From: Grimontia kaedaensis
GTDB lineage: Bacteria > Pseudomonadota > Gammaproteobacteria > Enterobacterales > Vibrionaceae
DNA length: 64,000 nt
Direction of reading: 5' to 3'
Assembly (NCBI RefSeq): GCF_023746615.1
Contig: NZ_CP082275.1
Span: 1,178,001 to 1,242,000, forward strand
Below are positions 18,512 to 27,093 of this stretch, in pieces. Every line of letters begins with the position of its first letter. Within the stretch, counting starts at the first letter, position 1. Under the pieces are notes generated by a model, which searched no databases, was not told where the DNA came from, and was given only the letters and a program-made list of their open reading frames with translations. The translations under genes and the position numbers were made by a program.

Positions 18512-19897
18512 TTAGCGAAGCTGCCAAACGCGGTAGGTTTTACCTTTGATTTTCCCGCTGGAGAGTTTCTTCAAGGCTTTCTTCGCCACGTTGCGCTCAA
18601 CGGCAACATAAGAACGGTAATCGGTGACTTTAATTTTGCCGACTTGTTTACCTTCAATGCCATTTTCTCCGGTCAACGCGCCAAGAATATCACCGGGGCG
18701 AACCTTGCTTTTCTTACCACCGTCAATGTGCAGTGTCACCATGGCAGGAGTGCGCGGCACGTTGTTCAATACGCTGGAATCCGGCAACGCTGAAGGTTTG
18801 ATATCGCGCTCAAGATGATCTTCCAGCAATGCAACACGGTAACCATCCTCATCACCGAAGAAGGTATACGCAGCACCTTCGCTGCCTGCACGACCCGTGC
18901 GGCCGATGCGGTGAATATGAACTTCGGTATCGAACGCCATGTGGTAGTTAATCACCGCATCTAATGCTTCGATGTCCAAACCACGTGCAGCAACATCCGT
19001 CGCCACCATGATGTTGGTGCTCTTGTTAGCAAACTTCAAAAGCATTTGGTCGCGGTCGCGTTGCTCTAAATCACCATGTAGCGCAACCACAGAGAAGCCT
19101 TCGTTATCCAGTACTGCAGCCACGTCTTTCACGTCGCGCTTGGTGTTACAGAACACCACCGCACTTTCAGGCTGATGCTTCAGCAGCAGAAGCTGAAGTG
19201 CTTCCATACGCTCGCGATTATTTGCACAGCGGTAGAAATGTTGGGTAATGCTGGTGTCATCATGGTTTGATTCCACTTTCACCATCACTGGGTTTGCCAT
19301 GATTTGTTTGCTGATGCTTTGGATTTGCGCCGGATAAGTAGCACTGAACAGCAGCGTTTGGCGGTCAGAAGGTACCTGGTCAAAAATAGCATCGAGCGCA
19401 GGTTGGAAACCCATTTCCAGCATGCGGTCAGCTTCATCCAGAATCAGAGTGTTCACTTCTTCCAGAGATAGGCGGCCTTTTTCCATGTGGTCCAGAATAC
19501 GGCCAGGTGTGCCTACAATAATGTGCGCACCATGTTCCAGTGAGCCAATTTGAGGGCCAATAGGAACACCGCCACACAGTGTCAGCACTTTGATGTTATG
19601 AATACCACGTGCCAGCTTGCGGATTTCAATGGCGACTTGATCGGCCAGCTCTCTGGTAGGGCAGAGCACGAGTGATTGAACGCGAAAACGTTTAACGTTG
19701 AGTCGGTTCAGCAATCCAAGACCAAAAGCTGCTGTTTTGCCTGAGCCTGTTTTTCCCTGACCGATGACATCTTTCCCATCAAGTATGGAAGGTAGGCTCT
19801 GGGCCTGAATTGGCGTCATGGTTTTGTAGCCAATGTCATTGAGTGTAGAAAGCAATTCATCTTTCAACGGAAGTGTTGAGAATACTTGATTCGTCAC
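18512..19897 (-). CDS. dbpA: ATP-dependent RNA helicase DbpA
   Basis: A 461-residue DEAD-box helicase. A Q-motif region (TMTPIQAQSLP), Walker A GQGKTGSGKT at 46-55, DEAD within LILDEADRMLEMG, SAT, and HRIGRTGRAG of motif VI are all present. The C-terminal about 75 residues form the DbpA RNA-binding domain (DGGKKSKVRPGDILGALTGENG), which targets 23S rRNA hairpin 92. That tail separates DbpA from SrmB/RhlE/CsdA. It acts in 50S subunit assembly and is transcribed alone. Confidence 0.95.
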   Translation of the reverse strand: MTNQVFSTLPLKDELLSTLNDIGYKTMTPIQAQSLPSILDGKDVIGQGKTGSGKTAAFGLGLLNRLNVKRFRVQSLVLCPTRELADQVAIEIRKLARGIHNIKVLTLCGGVPIGPQIGSLEHGAHIIVGTPGRILDHMEKGRLSLEEVNTLILDEADRMLEMGFQPALDAIFDQVPSDRQTLLFSATYPAQIQSISKQIMANPVMVKVESNHDDTSITQHFYRCANNRERMEALQLLLLKHQPESAVVFCNTKRDVKDVAAVLDNEGFSVVALHGDLEQRDRDQMLLKFANKSTNIMVATDVAARGLDIEALDAVINYHMAFDTEVHIHRIGRTGRAGSEGAAYTFFGDEDGYRVALLEDHLERDIKPSALPDSSVLNNVPRTPAMVTLHIDGGKKSKVRPGDILGALTGENGIEGKQVGKIKVTDYRSYVAVERNVAKKALKKLSSGKIKGKTYRVWQLR

Positions 19898-19996
19898 AGG
19901 GAGAGTCTCGTTGTCAGTGCCGTTTGAGCGGCGAGTATATTCAGGGGCGCGACTATATCAGGAATGGTTGAAAACTGCGCGAAAACTTTGAAATAA

Positions 19997-20021
19997 AAAA
20001 AGCGGTCATAGACCGCTTTTT
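19997..20021 (-). terminator. Terminator after the YecA-family gene
   Basis: AAAAGCGGTC / GACCGCTTTT with a T-rich tail on the minus strand, 24 bp past the stop of the gene at 20045. Confidence 0.78.
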
Positions 20022-20044
20022 AGTGATACTAAAGTAATGGCGGA

Positions 20045-20620
20045 TTATTGCGTTTCAACCATCTGCATGGCGCGCATCATCAGGCCACAAAGCATCACAG
20101 GCATGCCATTGAATACTTCTTCAAACTGCGCAAGTTCCGCAGCACCTTGTTCTTCCATCACGGCTAATGCAGCCTCTGGATCAAACAGCAGACTGATAGA
20201 AAGCAGGACACCGCCCAGAAGCGCGTTTTCTTGCGAATCTTCAGGCATCAGCGTTTCCCAGTCATCACGGCACAGTGTCCAGCCCTGCAGCATGCCTTCA
20301 CAGTATTCGCGTGTAGCATCATTAACAATCTCGCTTTCGCTCAGCGCACAAGCTTCAGGCCACTGCCATTCGTTTGAAAGCAAAGCACCACGCTGTTCGT
20401 TCCACATCTCTACGATGATGTTTGCGAATTGTTCGAGTTGTTCATGGCTACCGAACGGCGCTTCTTCTTCACCACCCCACATAAATGCAAGCCATTCACT
20501 TGGGTCGATAAGGTGCGGGGCTGCGGCCATTGCAGTCACAAAGCCTTCTGTTTGCGTGGCGGAAAGCAGTTTTGGCTCCAATCCGTTTTCGGTAATAAAT
20601 TGTGATAGCGAGATAGACAT
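20045..20620 (-). CDS. YecA/UPF0149 family protein
   Basis: A 191-residue acidic, helical protein of the YecA/YgfB (UPF0149) family. Family-like features are the LSATQTEGFVTAMAAAPHLIDPSEWL opening and the YCEGMLQGWTLCRDDWETLMPED centre. It lacks the C-terminal SEC-C zinc motif found in some YecA proteins. No enzyme activity is established for the family; YgfB has been linked to regulation in Pseudomonas. It stands alone, leftward, upstream of tRNA-Ser. Confidence 0.75.
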   Translation of the reverse strand: MSISLSQFITENGLEPKLLSATQTEGFVTAMAAAPHLIDPSEWLAFMWGGEEEAPFGSHEQLEQFANIIVEMWNEQRGALLSNEWQWPEACALSESEIVNDATREYCEGMLQGWTLCRDDWETLMPEDSQENALLGGVLLSISLLFDPEAALAVMEEQGAAELAQFEEVFNGMPVMLCGLMMRAMQMVETQ

Positions 20621-20823
20621 GAAAGGCTCTCTTTTCCTATGGAGGCTGACATTCTAACAGTCTGAGCTAAAAACGGAGAAAGAAAAGCGGTGAGAGCTTG
20701 GAAATCACACAATGTCGCTTGAATCTTAAACACTTGCATGGTTTTTTCAGAAATCTTATTGACCTTAAATCCGTGCTTCCCTATAGTAGCGCTCCGTTGA
20801 GGCGATAAGCCCAACGACAATAT

Positions 20824-20911
20824 GGTGAGGTGTCCGAGTGGCTGAAGGAGCACGCCTGGAAAGTGTGTATACGGCAACGTATCGAGGGTTCGAATCCCTC
20901 CCTCACCGCCA
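20824..20911 (+). tRNA. tRNA-Ser, anticodon GGA
   Basis: An 88-nt class II tRNA. The acceptor stem GGTGAGG / CCTCACC has discriminator G and an encoded CCA (20909-20911). The anticodon loop CTGGAAA gives anticodon GGA for UCC/UCU. A long variable arm (GTGTATACGGCAACGTATC) and the T-loop GGTTCGAATCC are present. Its 3' end is the attachment site for the island that follows. Confidence 0.95.
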
Positions 20912-20916
20912 TATTC

Positions 20917-20946
20917 AAAACCCAAGCAGAAATGCTTGGGTTTTCT
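20917..20946 (+). terminator. tRNA-Ser terminator
   Basis: AAAACCCAAGCA / TGCTTGGGTTTT hairpin followed by TCTCG, just after the tRNA. Variant copies of the same hairpin recur at about 21096-21124 and 28945-28977. Confidence 0.75.
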
Positions 20947-21250
20947 CGTTTCTGGCTCATGAAAATATGCGAGGGAGGGTGAGAGCCCTCAACTAGGGTT
21001 CGCACAGCGGCGGAGCCGCGCAACATCGGCTTGCCGATGGCCCCGAAGGGGTGAGGAACGAAGTGACGAATAATCCCTCCCTCACCGCCATATTTAAAAC
21101 CCGAGCAGAGATGCTCGGGTTTTCTCGTTTCTGGCTTATGAAAATATACGAGGGAGGGTGAGAACCCTCGACTAGGGTTCGCAAAGCGGCGAAGCCGCGC
21201 AACATTGGCTTGCCGATGGCCCCGAAGGGGTGAGGAACGAAGAGACGAGT

Positions 21251-21269
21251 AATCCCTCCCTCACCGCCA
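21251..21269 (+). other. attL-like site of the tRNA-Ser island
   Basis: The 19-bp core AATCCCTCCCTCACCGCCA is identical to the last bases of tRNA-Ser and to the copy at 28923-28941. Beyond it the sequence no longer matches the repeat units, so this is the left island junction. Confidence 0.7.
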
Positions 21270-21273
21270 CTTA

Positions 21274-21302
21274 ACTGCTTGATATAGCAGTATCTTATTT
21301 TT
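21274..21302 (+). terminator. Hairpin with T-run at left island end
   Basis: ACTGCT / AGCAGT stem with a 6-nt loop followed by ATCTTATTTTT. It would stop read-through from the tRNA side. Confidence 0.55.
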
Positions 21303-21480
21303 CAAATTTCCTTATTGTGACCAGATTGTGACCGATTCCTTCAGTTACAGCTTCACTTGCTCATATGCCTAATTCTGCGATTTCCTTTTGTTCCGATCGG
21401 ATCGGTCTCCGATGAGATGCCGCTGTTCGGGACTCAAGCTACGACAAATTCATTTTCAAACGGCGCGGTTCACTACATAG

Positions 21481-21792
21481 CGGCGGTTTAAAGCGTTTGG
21501 ATTAACCGGTAGCGACTTTCTTTTCCCAGGTCGATCGAGCACCAAAACGCATTTAACCACGCGGCAATATGCTCGGATCGTTGATAGCTGGGTAGAGAGC
21601 ATCTGCCTCGACAGTGCTGACTACGGTACACATACGATGAGGAGAACCAAGCCTACGCTCATCTACCAGCGGTCTGGCAATCTACGACCGGTTCAACTGT
21701 TACTGGGTCATAGCAAGTTGGATAGCACCATCCGGTATCTAGGGGTAGAAGTGGACGATGCCCTAGAACTGTCAGAAGAGACGGAGGTTTAA
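21481..21792 (+). pseudogene. Tyrosine recombinase (integrase), C-terminal remnant
   Basis: The open frame from 21481 to the TAA at 21790-21792 encodes about 103 residues of a tyrosine recombinase C-terminus. It includes HLTTRQYARIVDSWV, the H-x-x-R box (GTHTMRRTK), LLGHSKLDSTIRYLG with the G-H pair and the nucleophilic Tyr, and the tail EVDDALELSEETEV. The same frame has a stop (TAG) at 21478-21480. No upstream catalytic Arg or start is found, so the 5' part is lost. It lies just inside the left attachment site, where the integrase of a tRNA-integrated element belongs. Confidence 0.8.
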
Positions 21793-22070
21793 GGTGGGGG
21801 GGGGGGGCGCACCATCGTGAGCACAGTTCATGTTCAGGAGAGGTGCGCCCGGCATCTTACGGGGCTGCTTATGCGCCCATTTCTGACATCGAGAGCAGGT
21901 GCACTGGGTTTCTGCTGAAGCAGGTTAAATTCCGTAAACCAGACATGCTCACCCTTTGAGGGTCATCGTCTCAGAGTATTTTGGTGGAGCTGGTGTTTCT
22001 GCAACAACGTGGAAAGGATGTTCGTCCCTTTGTTTCCTTCAGGCTCGGCCATTGGCTGGAATCGGCTGAG
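21793..22070. other. Non-coding stretch with G12 tract and inverted repeat
   Basis: There are no credible genes. A run of twelve G (21796-21807) is followed by arms GGGCGCACC (21805-21813) and GGTGCGCCC (21842-21850) with a 28-nt spacer. The hairpin lacks a T-run and the rest of the segment is unassigned. Confidence 0.6.
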
Positions 22071-22763
22071 TCACATCAGAGGTGAGTCGATTAATTCCTT
22101 ACCCATCACATCAGCAGCTTGGTTTAGAAGCTCTACGCATTGGTCGACCAGTGGGCCGTCAAATCGGAAAATGAGCCCTGAAATACTAAGCGCTCCCTTG
22201 AGGACACCGTCTGGTGTCAGTACTGGCACGGCTATGGCTGCTAGGTCCGGGTTTCGCTCACCCTTCGATAGGTACCAACCCTGCTCTCTTATCGCTTCAA
22301 ATGGTTGCCCTTCAGCACCGGTGTAGGCCAGTAGTACGCGGCCCGCAGCTCCTCTTTTGATCGGAATCTCCGATCCTTCATTGATGTTATGACAGACCTC
22401 TCTTTTGGCATTTTCCCGGTACAGGCAGATACGGCTGTCACCGCTCTTGATGTAGAACGCGGCTGTTTCGTTTACAGCATCCCGTAGCTTTTCGAGCATC
22501 GGGCGGATAACGGTCTCGCTGTCGAAGCTCTTTTGGTAGATCGAGCCAAGTCGCCAAAGGGAAGGGCCAAGGCGGTAGCGGCCATCCAGCTGCTTGGAGA
22601 TAAAGCCAAAATGCTCAAGCGATCCTATTAGCCGGAGAATCGTGCTCTTGTATAGACCGGTTTTATCGGAAATCTCCTTCAGCGTCAGAACACTCTGCTT
22701 ATCACTGAAAGCATTTAGAACCGCCAGGGCTCTCTCAACGGCTTCTACGCGATCTTTTGCCAT
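22071..22763 (-). CDS. IclR-family transcriptional regulator
   Basis: A 230-residue IclR-type protein. The N-terminal winged helix (VERALAVLNAFSDKQSVLTLKEISDKTGLYKSTILRLIGSLE, about residues 8-50) is followed by the IclR effector domain (GRYRLGPSLWRLGS to about 225) with the GAAGRVLLAY motif. It is divergent from the TAXI/TRAP operon and separated from it by 156 bp carrying repeated GAACGC motifs. It therefore most likely represses or activates that operon in response to the imported compound. Confidence 0.88.
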   Translation of the reverse strand: MAKDRVEAVERALAVLNAFSDKQSVLTLKEISDKTGLYKSTILRLIGSLEHFGFISKQLDGRYRLGPSLWRLGSIYQKSFDSETVIRPMLEKLRDAVNETAAFYIKSGDSRICLYRENAKREVCHNINEGSEIPIKRGAAGRVLLAYTGAEGQPFEAIREQGWYLSKGERNPDLAAIAVPVLTPDGVLKGALSISGLIFRFDGPLVDQCVELLNQAADVMGKELIDSPLM

Positions 22764-22803
22764 AACTTGAACCTCAAAGATATCTCAGCTGATTTTAACA
22801 GAA

Positions 22804-22879
22804 TAGAACGCTATTGCATCTAGCATAACTTGTGATGTAGGATAGAACGCAGTTCTACAGAAGAGAACGCTACTATACT
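22804..22879 (+). promoter_or_regulatory. Probable IclR operator and promoter of the TRAP operon
   Basis: Three related motifs are seen: TAGAACGCT (22804-22812), the dyad TAGAACGCAGTTCTA (22843-22857) and GAGAACGCTA (22863-22872). They are followed by a -10-like TATACT (22874-22879) about 40 bp before the TAXI start. The dyad and half-sites are what an IclR dimer array would bind. Binding is inferred. Confidence 0.55.
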
Positions 22880-22919
22880 GTTAACAACAAAAGCACTTAG
22901 GTGTGCTGGAGGAAAAACA

Positions 22920-23930
22920 ATGAAGGCTACCTCTCTGAAGTCAGCTGCTGCCGCTGCACTTATCCTTGGTTCCACCTTTGCTGCTGTTAGCGCAAACGCA
23001 GCCGATTTGGTTGTCAATGCGGTTTCGCCGACTTCTGACGACTACGCACTTTCCGTTACCTGGTCGAATATTCTGGCGAAGTCTGGAAGTGACAGCAGCA
23101 TGACCGTAGTCGATAACGGAACTGTCAAAGGCCTACGAAAGCTGGCCAAGGGCCAAGTTGATGTGGCTGTCATTGGTGCTCCTCACTATCAGGACGCTGT
23201 TAATCGTTCTGGTAAGTTCAAAGCGGATCCTGAATCTCTAGTGAGCAATTACAAGAACGTCCGTGCTCTGTTCGCTATCAAGACCAGCGCGGGGCAGTAC
23301 GTTGCTCGCGATGATGCCGGCGTAAAACAGTTCGGCGATTTCGCGGGAAAATCACTGGCGATCGGCCGGCCAGGAGGGAATGCGGGTCGTGTGACCGCGG
23401 CGATGCTTTCCGCCCATGGATTGGATATAAAAGGTGGTGATGTAGATGGTCAGCACCTCAAATATGGTCCTGCGCTGGAGCAGATGGCTAACGGCTCCAT
23501 GGATGGCACGTTTGTTTGGGGTGGCCTTCCCCATGCCGCAGTTGATAACGCCTCGCGTACCATGGATCTGCGTTTTGTATCTCCTGATCCGTCCAAGATG
23601 GACACTTTTCGCAAGGCCATCACCAACGGCAAGTACTACGTACTGAAGAAGGTACCCGCCAAGACCATTGCCAAAGCATACGACGGGCGGGTCAAGGCAG
23701 ATTCTGATATCTATTTCTGGACCTTCCCGATGATGTATGTGGTGAACAAGGATCTGAGCAACGATGTGGCTTATGAGATCACTAAGGCGCTGTGGGAAAA
23801 CATCAGCGAAGTGAATGAAGTAAGCCTGGCGCTTTCTCTGATCTCCATTGACGGTGCCACTGAAGCCCTCTCGGCCGATCTTCACCCAGGTGCGGCCCGC
23901 TACTTCAAAGAAAAAGGCTTGATCAACTAA
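22920..23930 (+). CDS. TAXI-family TRAP transporter solute-binding protein
   Basis: A 336-residue periplasmic protein with a signal peptide ending at SANA (residue 27). The fold is the TAXI type: an early NAVSPTSDDYALSVTWSNILAKSGS segment, a KGLRKLAKGQVDVAVIGAPHY region and FAGKSLAIGRPGGNAGRVTAAML. TAXI proteins deliver C4/C5 dicarboxylates, glutamate or other organic acids to a fused TRAP permease. GGAGGA lies just before the ATG. It is the first gene of the island operon, and the ligand cannot be read from sequence. Confidence 0.88.
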   Translation: MKATSLKSAAAAALILGSTFAAVSANAADLVVNAVSPTSDDYALSVTWSNILAKSGSDSSMTVVDNGTVKGLRKLAKGQVDVAVIGAPHYQDAVNRSGKFKADPESLVSNYKNVRALFAIKTSAGQYVARDDAGVKQFGDFAGKSLAIGRPGGNAGRVTAAMLSAHGLDIKGGDVDGQHLKYGPALEQMANGSMDGTFVWGGLPHAAVDNASRTMDLRFVSPDPSKMDTFRKAITNGKYYVLKKVPAKTIAKAYDGRVKADSDIYFWTFPMMYVVNKDLSNDVAYEITKALWENISEVNEVSLALSLISIDGATEALSADLHPGAARYFKEKGLIN

Positions 23931-23966
23931 CAACCTTTTCTTTGGCTTTGTGAGGAGGGTCTCGCT

Positions 23967-25898
23967 ATGGGTACTTTTGGACAGTCAGCCGGATCTCAAG
24001 GCTGCGTCGAGGGTGGGGCTCTCCCCACTCTTCAATCAGCACGGATGCTGCTTGGTCAGCTCTGCTGCGTTGCATTGGCGGTTTTTATCCTATGGACAAC
24101 CGCCTTCGGAAAATTTCCAGCCCAGGTGCAGTATGGGGTAGCCCTGCTGCTGGGGCTGGTTGCCATTCTCGCCTTTAAACCATTCCGACTTGTCGGTGTT
24201 AAACAATTTGGCCTCTTGGATCAGCTAATCACCCTGTTCTTTATCGTCCTGGCTGTCTCCAGCGGTATCTACTTTCTCCTCAACTACGAGGCGATTGCCG
24301 ATATGCGCGAGGGACTACCCAATAACGCCGATCTGATTTGCTACGGGGCCGGGACCCTGGTGGTGTTGGAAGGGGCTAGGCGTGCCGAAGGATGGATTTT
24401 GATCAGCGTTGTCTTGGTCGCGCTTGTTTATCTCTTTTTCGGCCAGTTTTTCCCTAGTGTACTCGAGCATCGTCCCATGGATCCGGAAGAGGTGCTGGAA
24501 GTCTCTTACAGCTACCAGGGTATCTATGGCGTTGCATTGGGTGCGGTCGTGGATGTTGTATACGTCTTTGTCATCCTCGGGGTTGCGTTGCGCATCACCG
24601 GGGCTGGGGATTTCTTCAACTACATCGCAATGCGCTTTACCCGCAAGTATAAGTCGGGGCCTGCTCAGTGCGCGATCTTTGCGTCTGCCATGTTTGGCTC
24701 CATCAATGGATCTGCCCCTGCCAACGTATCCGCGACCGGGGTGTTGACGATTCCGATGATGAAGCGGGCGGGCTTCCCCTCGGCATTCGCTGGTGGTGTG
24801 GAGTCCACTGCGTCTTGCGTGGGGCAGATCATGCCGCCGATCATGGGTGTGGGGGCCTTTATCATGTCGGAAATTACCGGCATCGCCTACACCGACATAA
24901 TGATCGCGGCCTGTGTCCCGGCGTTTCTGTTTATTCTGTCATTGGTATGTGCCGTGGCTTTTGAGGGCGGGCGTATCGGCCTGAAGGAACGCCAGGACGA
25001 TCAGGACCTGAGTTTCAACCAAGAGCGATTAGCACAAGGTTTGACCTTGGTTGTCGGCTTTGGGTCTCTGGTGACCATGCTGCTGATGGGGTACTCACCC
25101 ACCTTCTGCGGTTTGACTGCCACCGGTATTGTTCTGGTGATGTCCAACCTGTTTACCGCGACTCGGATGCGCTTGGCCGACGCGAAAGCATTTCTTATCG
25201 ATGGGGGGCGGGACGGTCTGTCCGTGCTCGTATCCTGCGCTGCCATCGGCATCATCATTGGAGCAGTATCGACAACTGGGTTGGGAATCAAGCTTAACCA
25301 AGTTATCGTGGCCCTCGGCTCCCATGACTTATTGCTGGCGCTGGTAGTGGCCGCCATCTGTTCCATTGTTCTTGGCATGGGTTTGCCGACAGCGGCTTCC
25401 TACCTGATGGTGGTCTTTGTAGCCGGGCCGGCGATTATGAAGCTGGGGGTGCCCGAACTTCAAACCCATCTATTTGTTTTCTATTACGCCGTTCTATCGG
25501 CCATAACACCGCCGGTCGCATTGGCAATATTTGCTGCTGCGGCGATCTGCGGTGCCGGACCTATGCAGGTGGCGGGGAAAGCGTTGAAGCTGTCAGCCGT
25601 GGCTTTCGTCATACCCGTGGCCTGGATCTATCACCCGGAAATTAATCTTCAGGACCTTTCTTCCGAAACGGCACTATCGACTCTTTCGTATGTGCTGGCG
25701 CTGATCATCGCTACGGTGGGAGTTTCCGCCGGCCTGATTGGCTATTTCCGGAGCCACCTATCCTGGCTGGAGCGGCTAGTCCTAGTTATAAGCGCCGGTC
25801 TGGTTATCAGTTCGGTATCTGAAATTATCTATCTTGGGACGGCGCTTCTAGTTGGCGTGCTTGTCTTCAATTTTTTGAGGAGCCCAAAACATGTGTAA
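23967..25898 (+). CDS. TRAP transporter fused permease (4TM+12TM)
   Basis: A 643-residue polytopic membrane protein combining the small (DctQ-like) and large (DctM-like) TRAP subunits, the form that partners TAXI proteins. Typical motifs are FGSINGSAPANVSATGVLTIPMMKRAGF and VLGMGLPTAASYLM. Transport is expected to be driven by a cation gradient. The start ATG 23967 is preceded by GAGGAGGG. The gene follows the TAXI gene by 36 bp and its end overlaps the next gene by 8 bp, so the operon is tightly coupled. Confidence 0.9.
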   Translation: MGTFGQSAGSQGCVEGGALPTLQSARMLLGQLCCVALAVFILWTTAFGKFPAQVQYGVALLLGLVAILAFKPFRLVGVKQFGLLDQLITLFFIVLAVSSGIYFLLNYEAIADMREGLPNNADLICYGAGTLVVLEGARRAEGWILISVVLVALVYLFFGQFFPSVLEHRPMDPEEVLEVSYSYQGIYGVALGAVVDVVYVFVILGVALRITGAGDFFNYIAMRFTRKYKSGPAQCAIFASAMFGSINGSAPANVSATGVLTIPMMKRAGFPSAFAGGVESTASCVGQIMPPIMGVGAFIMSEITGIAYTDIMIAACVPAFLFILSLVCAVAFEGGRIGLKERQDDQDLSFNQERLAQGLTLVVGFGSLVTMLLMGYSPTFCGLTATGIVLVMSNLFTATRMRLADAKAFLIDGGRDGLSVLVSCAAIGIIIGAVSTTGLGIKLNQVIVALGSHDLLLALVVAAICSIVLGMGLPTAASYLMVVFVAGPAIMKLGVPELQTHLFVFYYAVLSAITPPVALAIFAAAAICGAGPMQVAGKALKLSAVAFVIPVAWIYHPEINLQDLSSETALSTLSYVLALIIATVGVSAGLIGYFRSHLSWLERLVLVISAGLVISSVSEIIYLGTALLVGVLVFNFLRSPKHV

Positions 25899-27093
25899 AG
25901 CTCTAAAATCGATTCGCGTACTCGACATGACCAATGTGCTGGCTGGGCCCTACTGCTGCCATCAGCTCGCCCACATGGGGGCTGAGGTCATAAAGGTGGA
26001 GATGCCAAAGAGCGGGGATTTGGCTCGTCAGTTAGGGGCCGATGCTGAGCTGAATCGCCAGAAGATGGGGATCTCCTTCCTGGCTCAAAATGCCGGTAAG
26101 AAATCAATCACGCTCGATCTCAAGCAGAATAGAGGCAAAGCGATACTGCGCCAATTAGTGAAGACAGCTGACGTTCTGGTGGAGAACTTCCGGCCGGGGG
26201 TGATGGATCGACTGGGGCTGGGTTACGAGCAACTCAAAGAGGAAAACCAGAGGCTGATCTATTGTGCTATCTCCGGCTATGGAGCCGACGGTCCCATGAA
26301 GAAGCTTCCAGCCTACGACCAGATTATCCAGGGGATGTCTGGGGTGATGAGCATTACCGGTGCGCCGGAAAATGCGCCCTACCGGGTGGGCTATCCCATT
26401 GCAGATACCATCGGGGGGATGACCGCAGCCTTTGCCGTCTCGTCCGCCATTGCGGGGCGCGGTGAATCCGGCGAAGGCTGCTTTATCGACGTTTCCATGC
26501 TCGAGTCCACGCTGGCGACCATGGGTTGGGTTGTTTCCAACTACTTGGTTGGTGAGAAAACTCCCGCGCCAATGGGTAACGACAATTTCACCGCCAGCCC
26601 GTCAGGCACCTTCAAGACCCAGGACGGCCTGATCAACATGGCCGCCAACAAGCAGGAACAGTTCGAATCGGTCTGCCAAGTAATCGACCGGCCCGAGTTG
26701 ATAACCGATCCTCGCTTCGCCACCCGTCAGGCGCGCCTGGACAATCGCAATGCACTCACTTCGTTCATTGAAGGTGAATTTGCGCGTAAGCCGGCCAGTG
26801 AATGGGATCTGTTGCTGAACGGCGCCGGGGTGCCCGCCGGTCGTGTTCTCAGCGTGCCGGAAGCTCTTTCATTGCCCCAGGTTCAACAACGTGAACTCCA
26901 GGGAAGCTTTGATAACGTCTCTGGCATCGAGCGGGAGATCAAGATTGTCAGGACCGGATTCAAAGTCGATGGCAAGCGTCCCAAAGTCGATAGCCCTCCG
27001 CCTTCTTTGGGTGAGCATACCGAGGCTATCCTGAGCGAGTTGGGTTATGACAAAGAGGCACAGTATTCGCTGGTGGCGGAGGGGGTGGTATGA
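25891..27093 (+). CDS. Class III (CaiB/BaiF) CoA-transferase
   Basis: The protein has 400 residues, the normal single-domain length. The N-terminus IRVLDMTNVLAGPYCCHQLAHMGAEVIKVE is the CoA-binding fold. Asp172 in GYPIADTIGGM matches the catalytic Asp of formyl-CoA transferase (D169). Later motifs are VENFRPGVMDRLG and GCFIDVSMLEST. It would move CoA from a donor to a carboxylic acid. It overlaps the permease gene and the citryl-CoA-lyase-like gene, so it likely activates the imported acid. The substrate is unknown. It is distinct from the double-domain DddD at 15928. Confidence 0.88.
   Translation: MCKALKSIRVLDMTNVLAGPYCCHQLAHMGAEVIKVEMPKSGDLARQLGADAELNRQKMGISFLAQNAGKKSITLDLKQNRGKAILRQLVKTADVLVENFRPGVMDRLGLGYEQLKEENQRLIYCAISGYGADGPMKKLPAYDQIIQGMSGVMSITGAPENAPYRVGYPIADTIGGMTAAFAVSSAIAGRGESGEGCFIDVSMLESTLATMGWVVSNYLVGEKTPAPMGNDNFTASPSGTFKTQDGLINMAANKQEQFESVCQVIDRPELITDPRFATRQARLDNRNALTSFIEGEFARKPASEWDLLLNGAGVPAGRVLSVPEALSLPQVQQRELQGSFDNVSGIEREIKIVRTGFKVDGKRPKVDSPPPSLGEHTEAILSELGYDKEAQYSLVAEGVV

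Larger units (their letters stand above)
20894..21269 (+). repeat. Two 179-bp tandem repeats seeded by the tRNA-Ser 3' end
   Basis: Unit 1 (20894-21072) and unit 2 (21073-21251) each begin with ATCCCTCCCTCACCGCC. They continue through the terminator hairpin and a hairpin-rich segment (GCGGCGGAGCCGCG, ATCGGCTTGCCGAT). The period is exactly 179 bp. A third copy of the core, 21252-21269, abuts the island. Each unit carries a copy of the tRNA 3' end, which suggests footprints of earlier site-specific insertions or recombination at this site. Annotated proteins on the opposite strand here would be spurious. Confidence 0.85.

Noticed and set aside
20037..20657. A 206-codon plus-strand frame opposite the YecA-family gene
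   Set aside because: The opposite strand encodes a recognisable YecA/UPF0149 protein with terminator; this frame is Ser/Cys-rich antisense.
20536..21205. Minus-strand frames over the tRNA-Ser and its repeats
   Set aside because: They are translations of the tRNA complement and repeat units, a well-known source of false proteins.
20894..21251. CRISPR array
   Set aside because: Only two long 179-bp units with no short repeat/spacer pattern and no cas genes; the units derive from the tRNA end.
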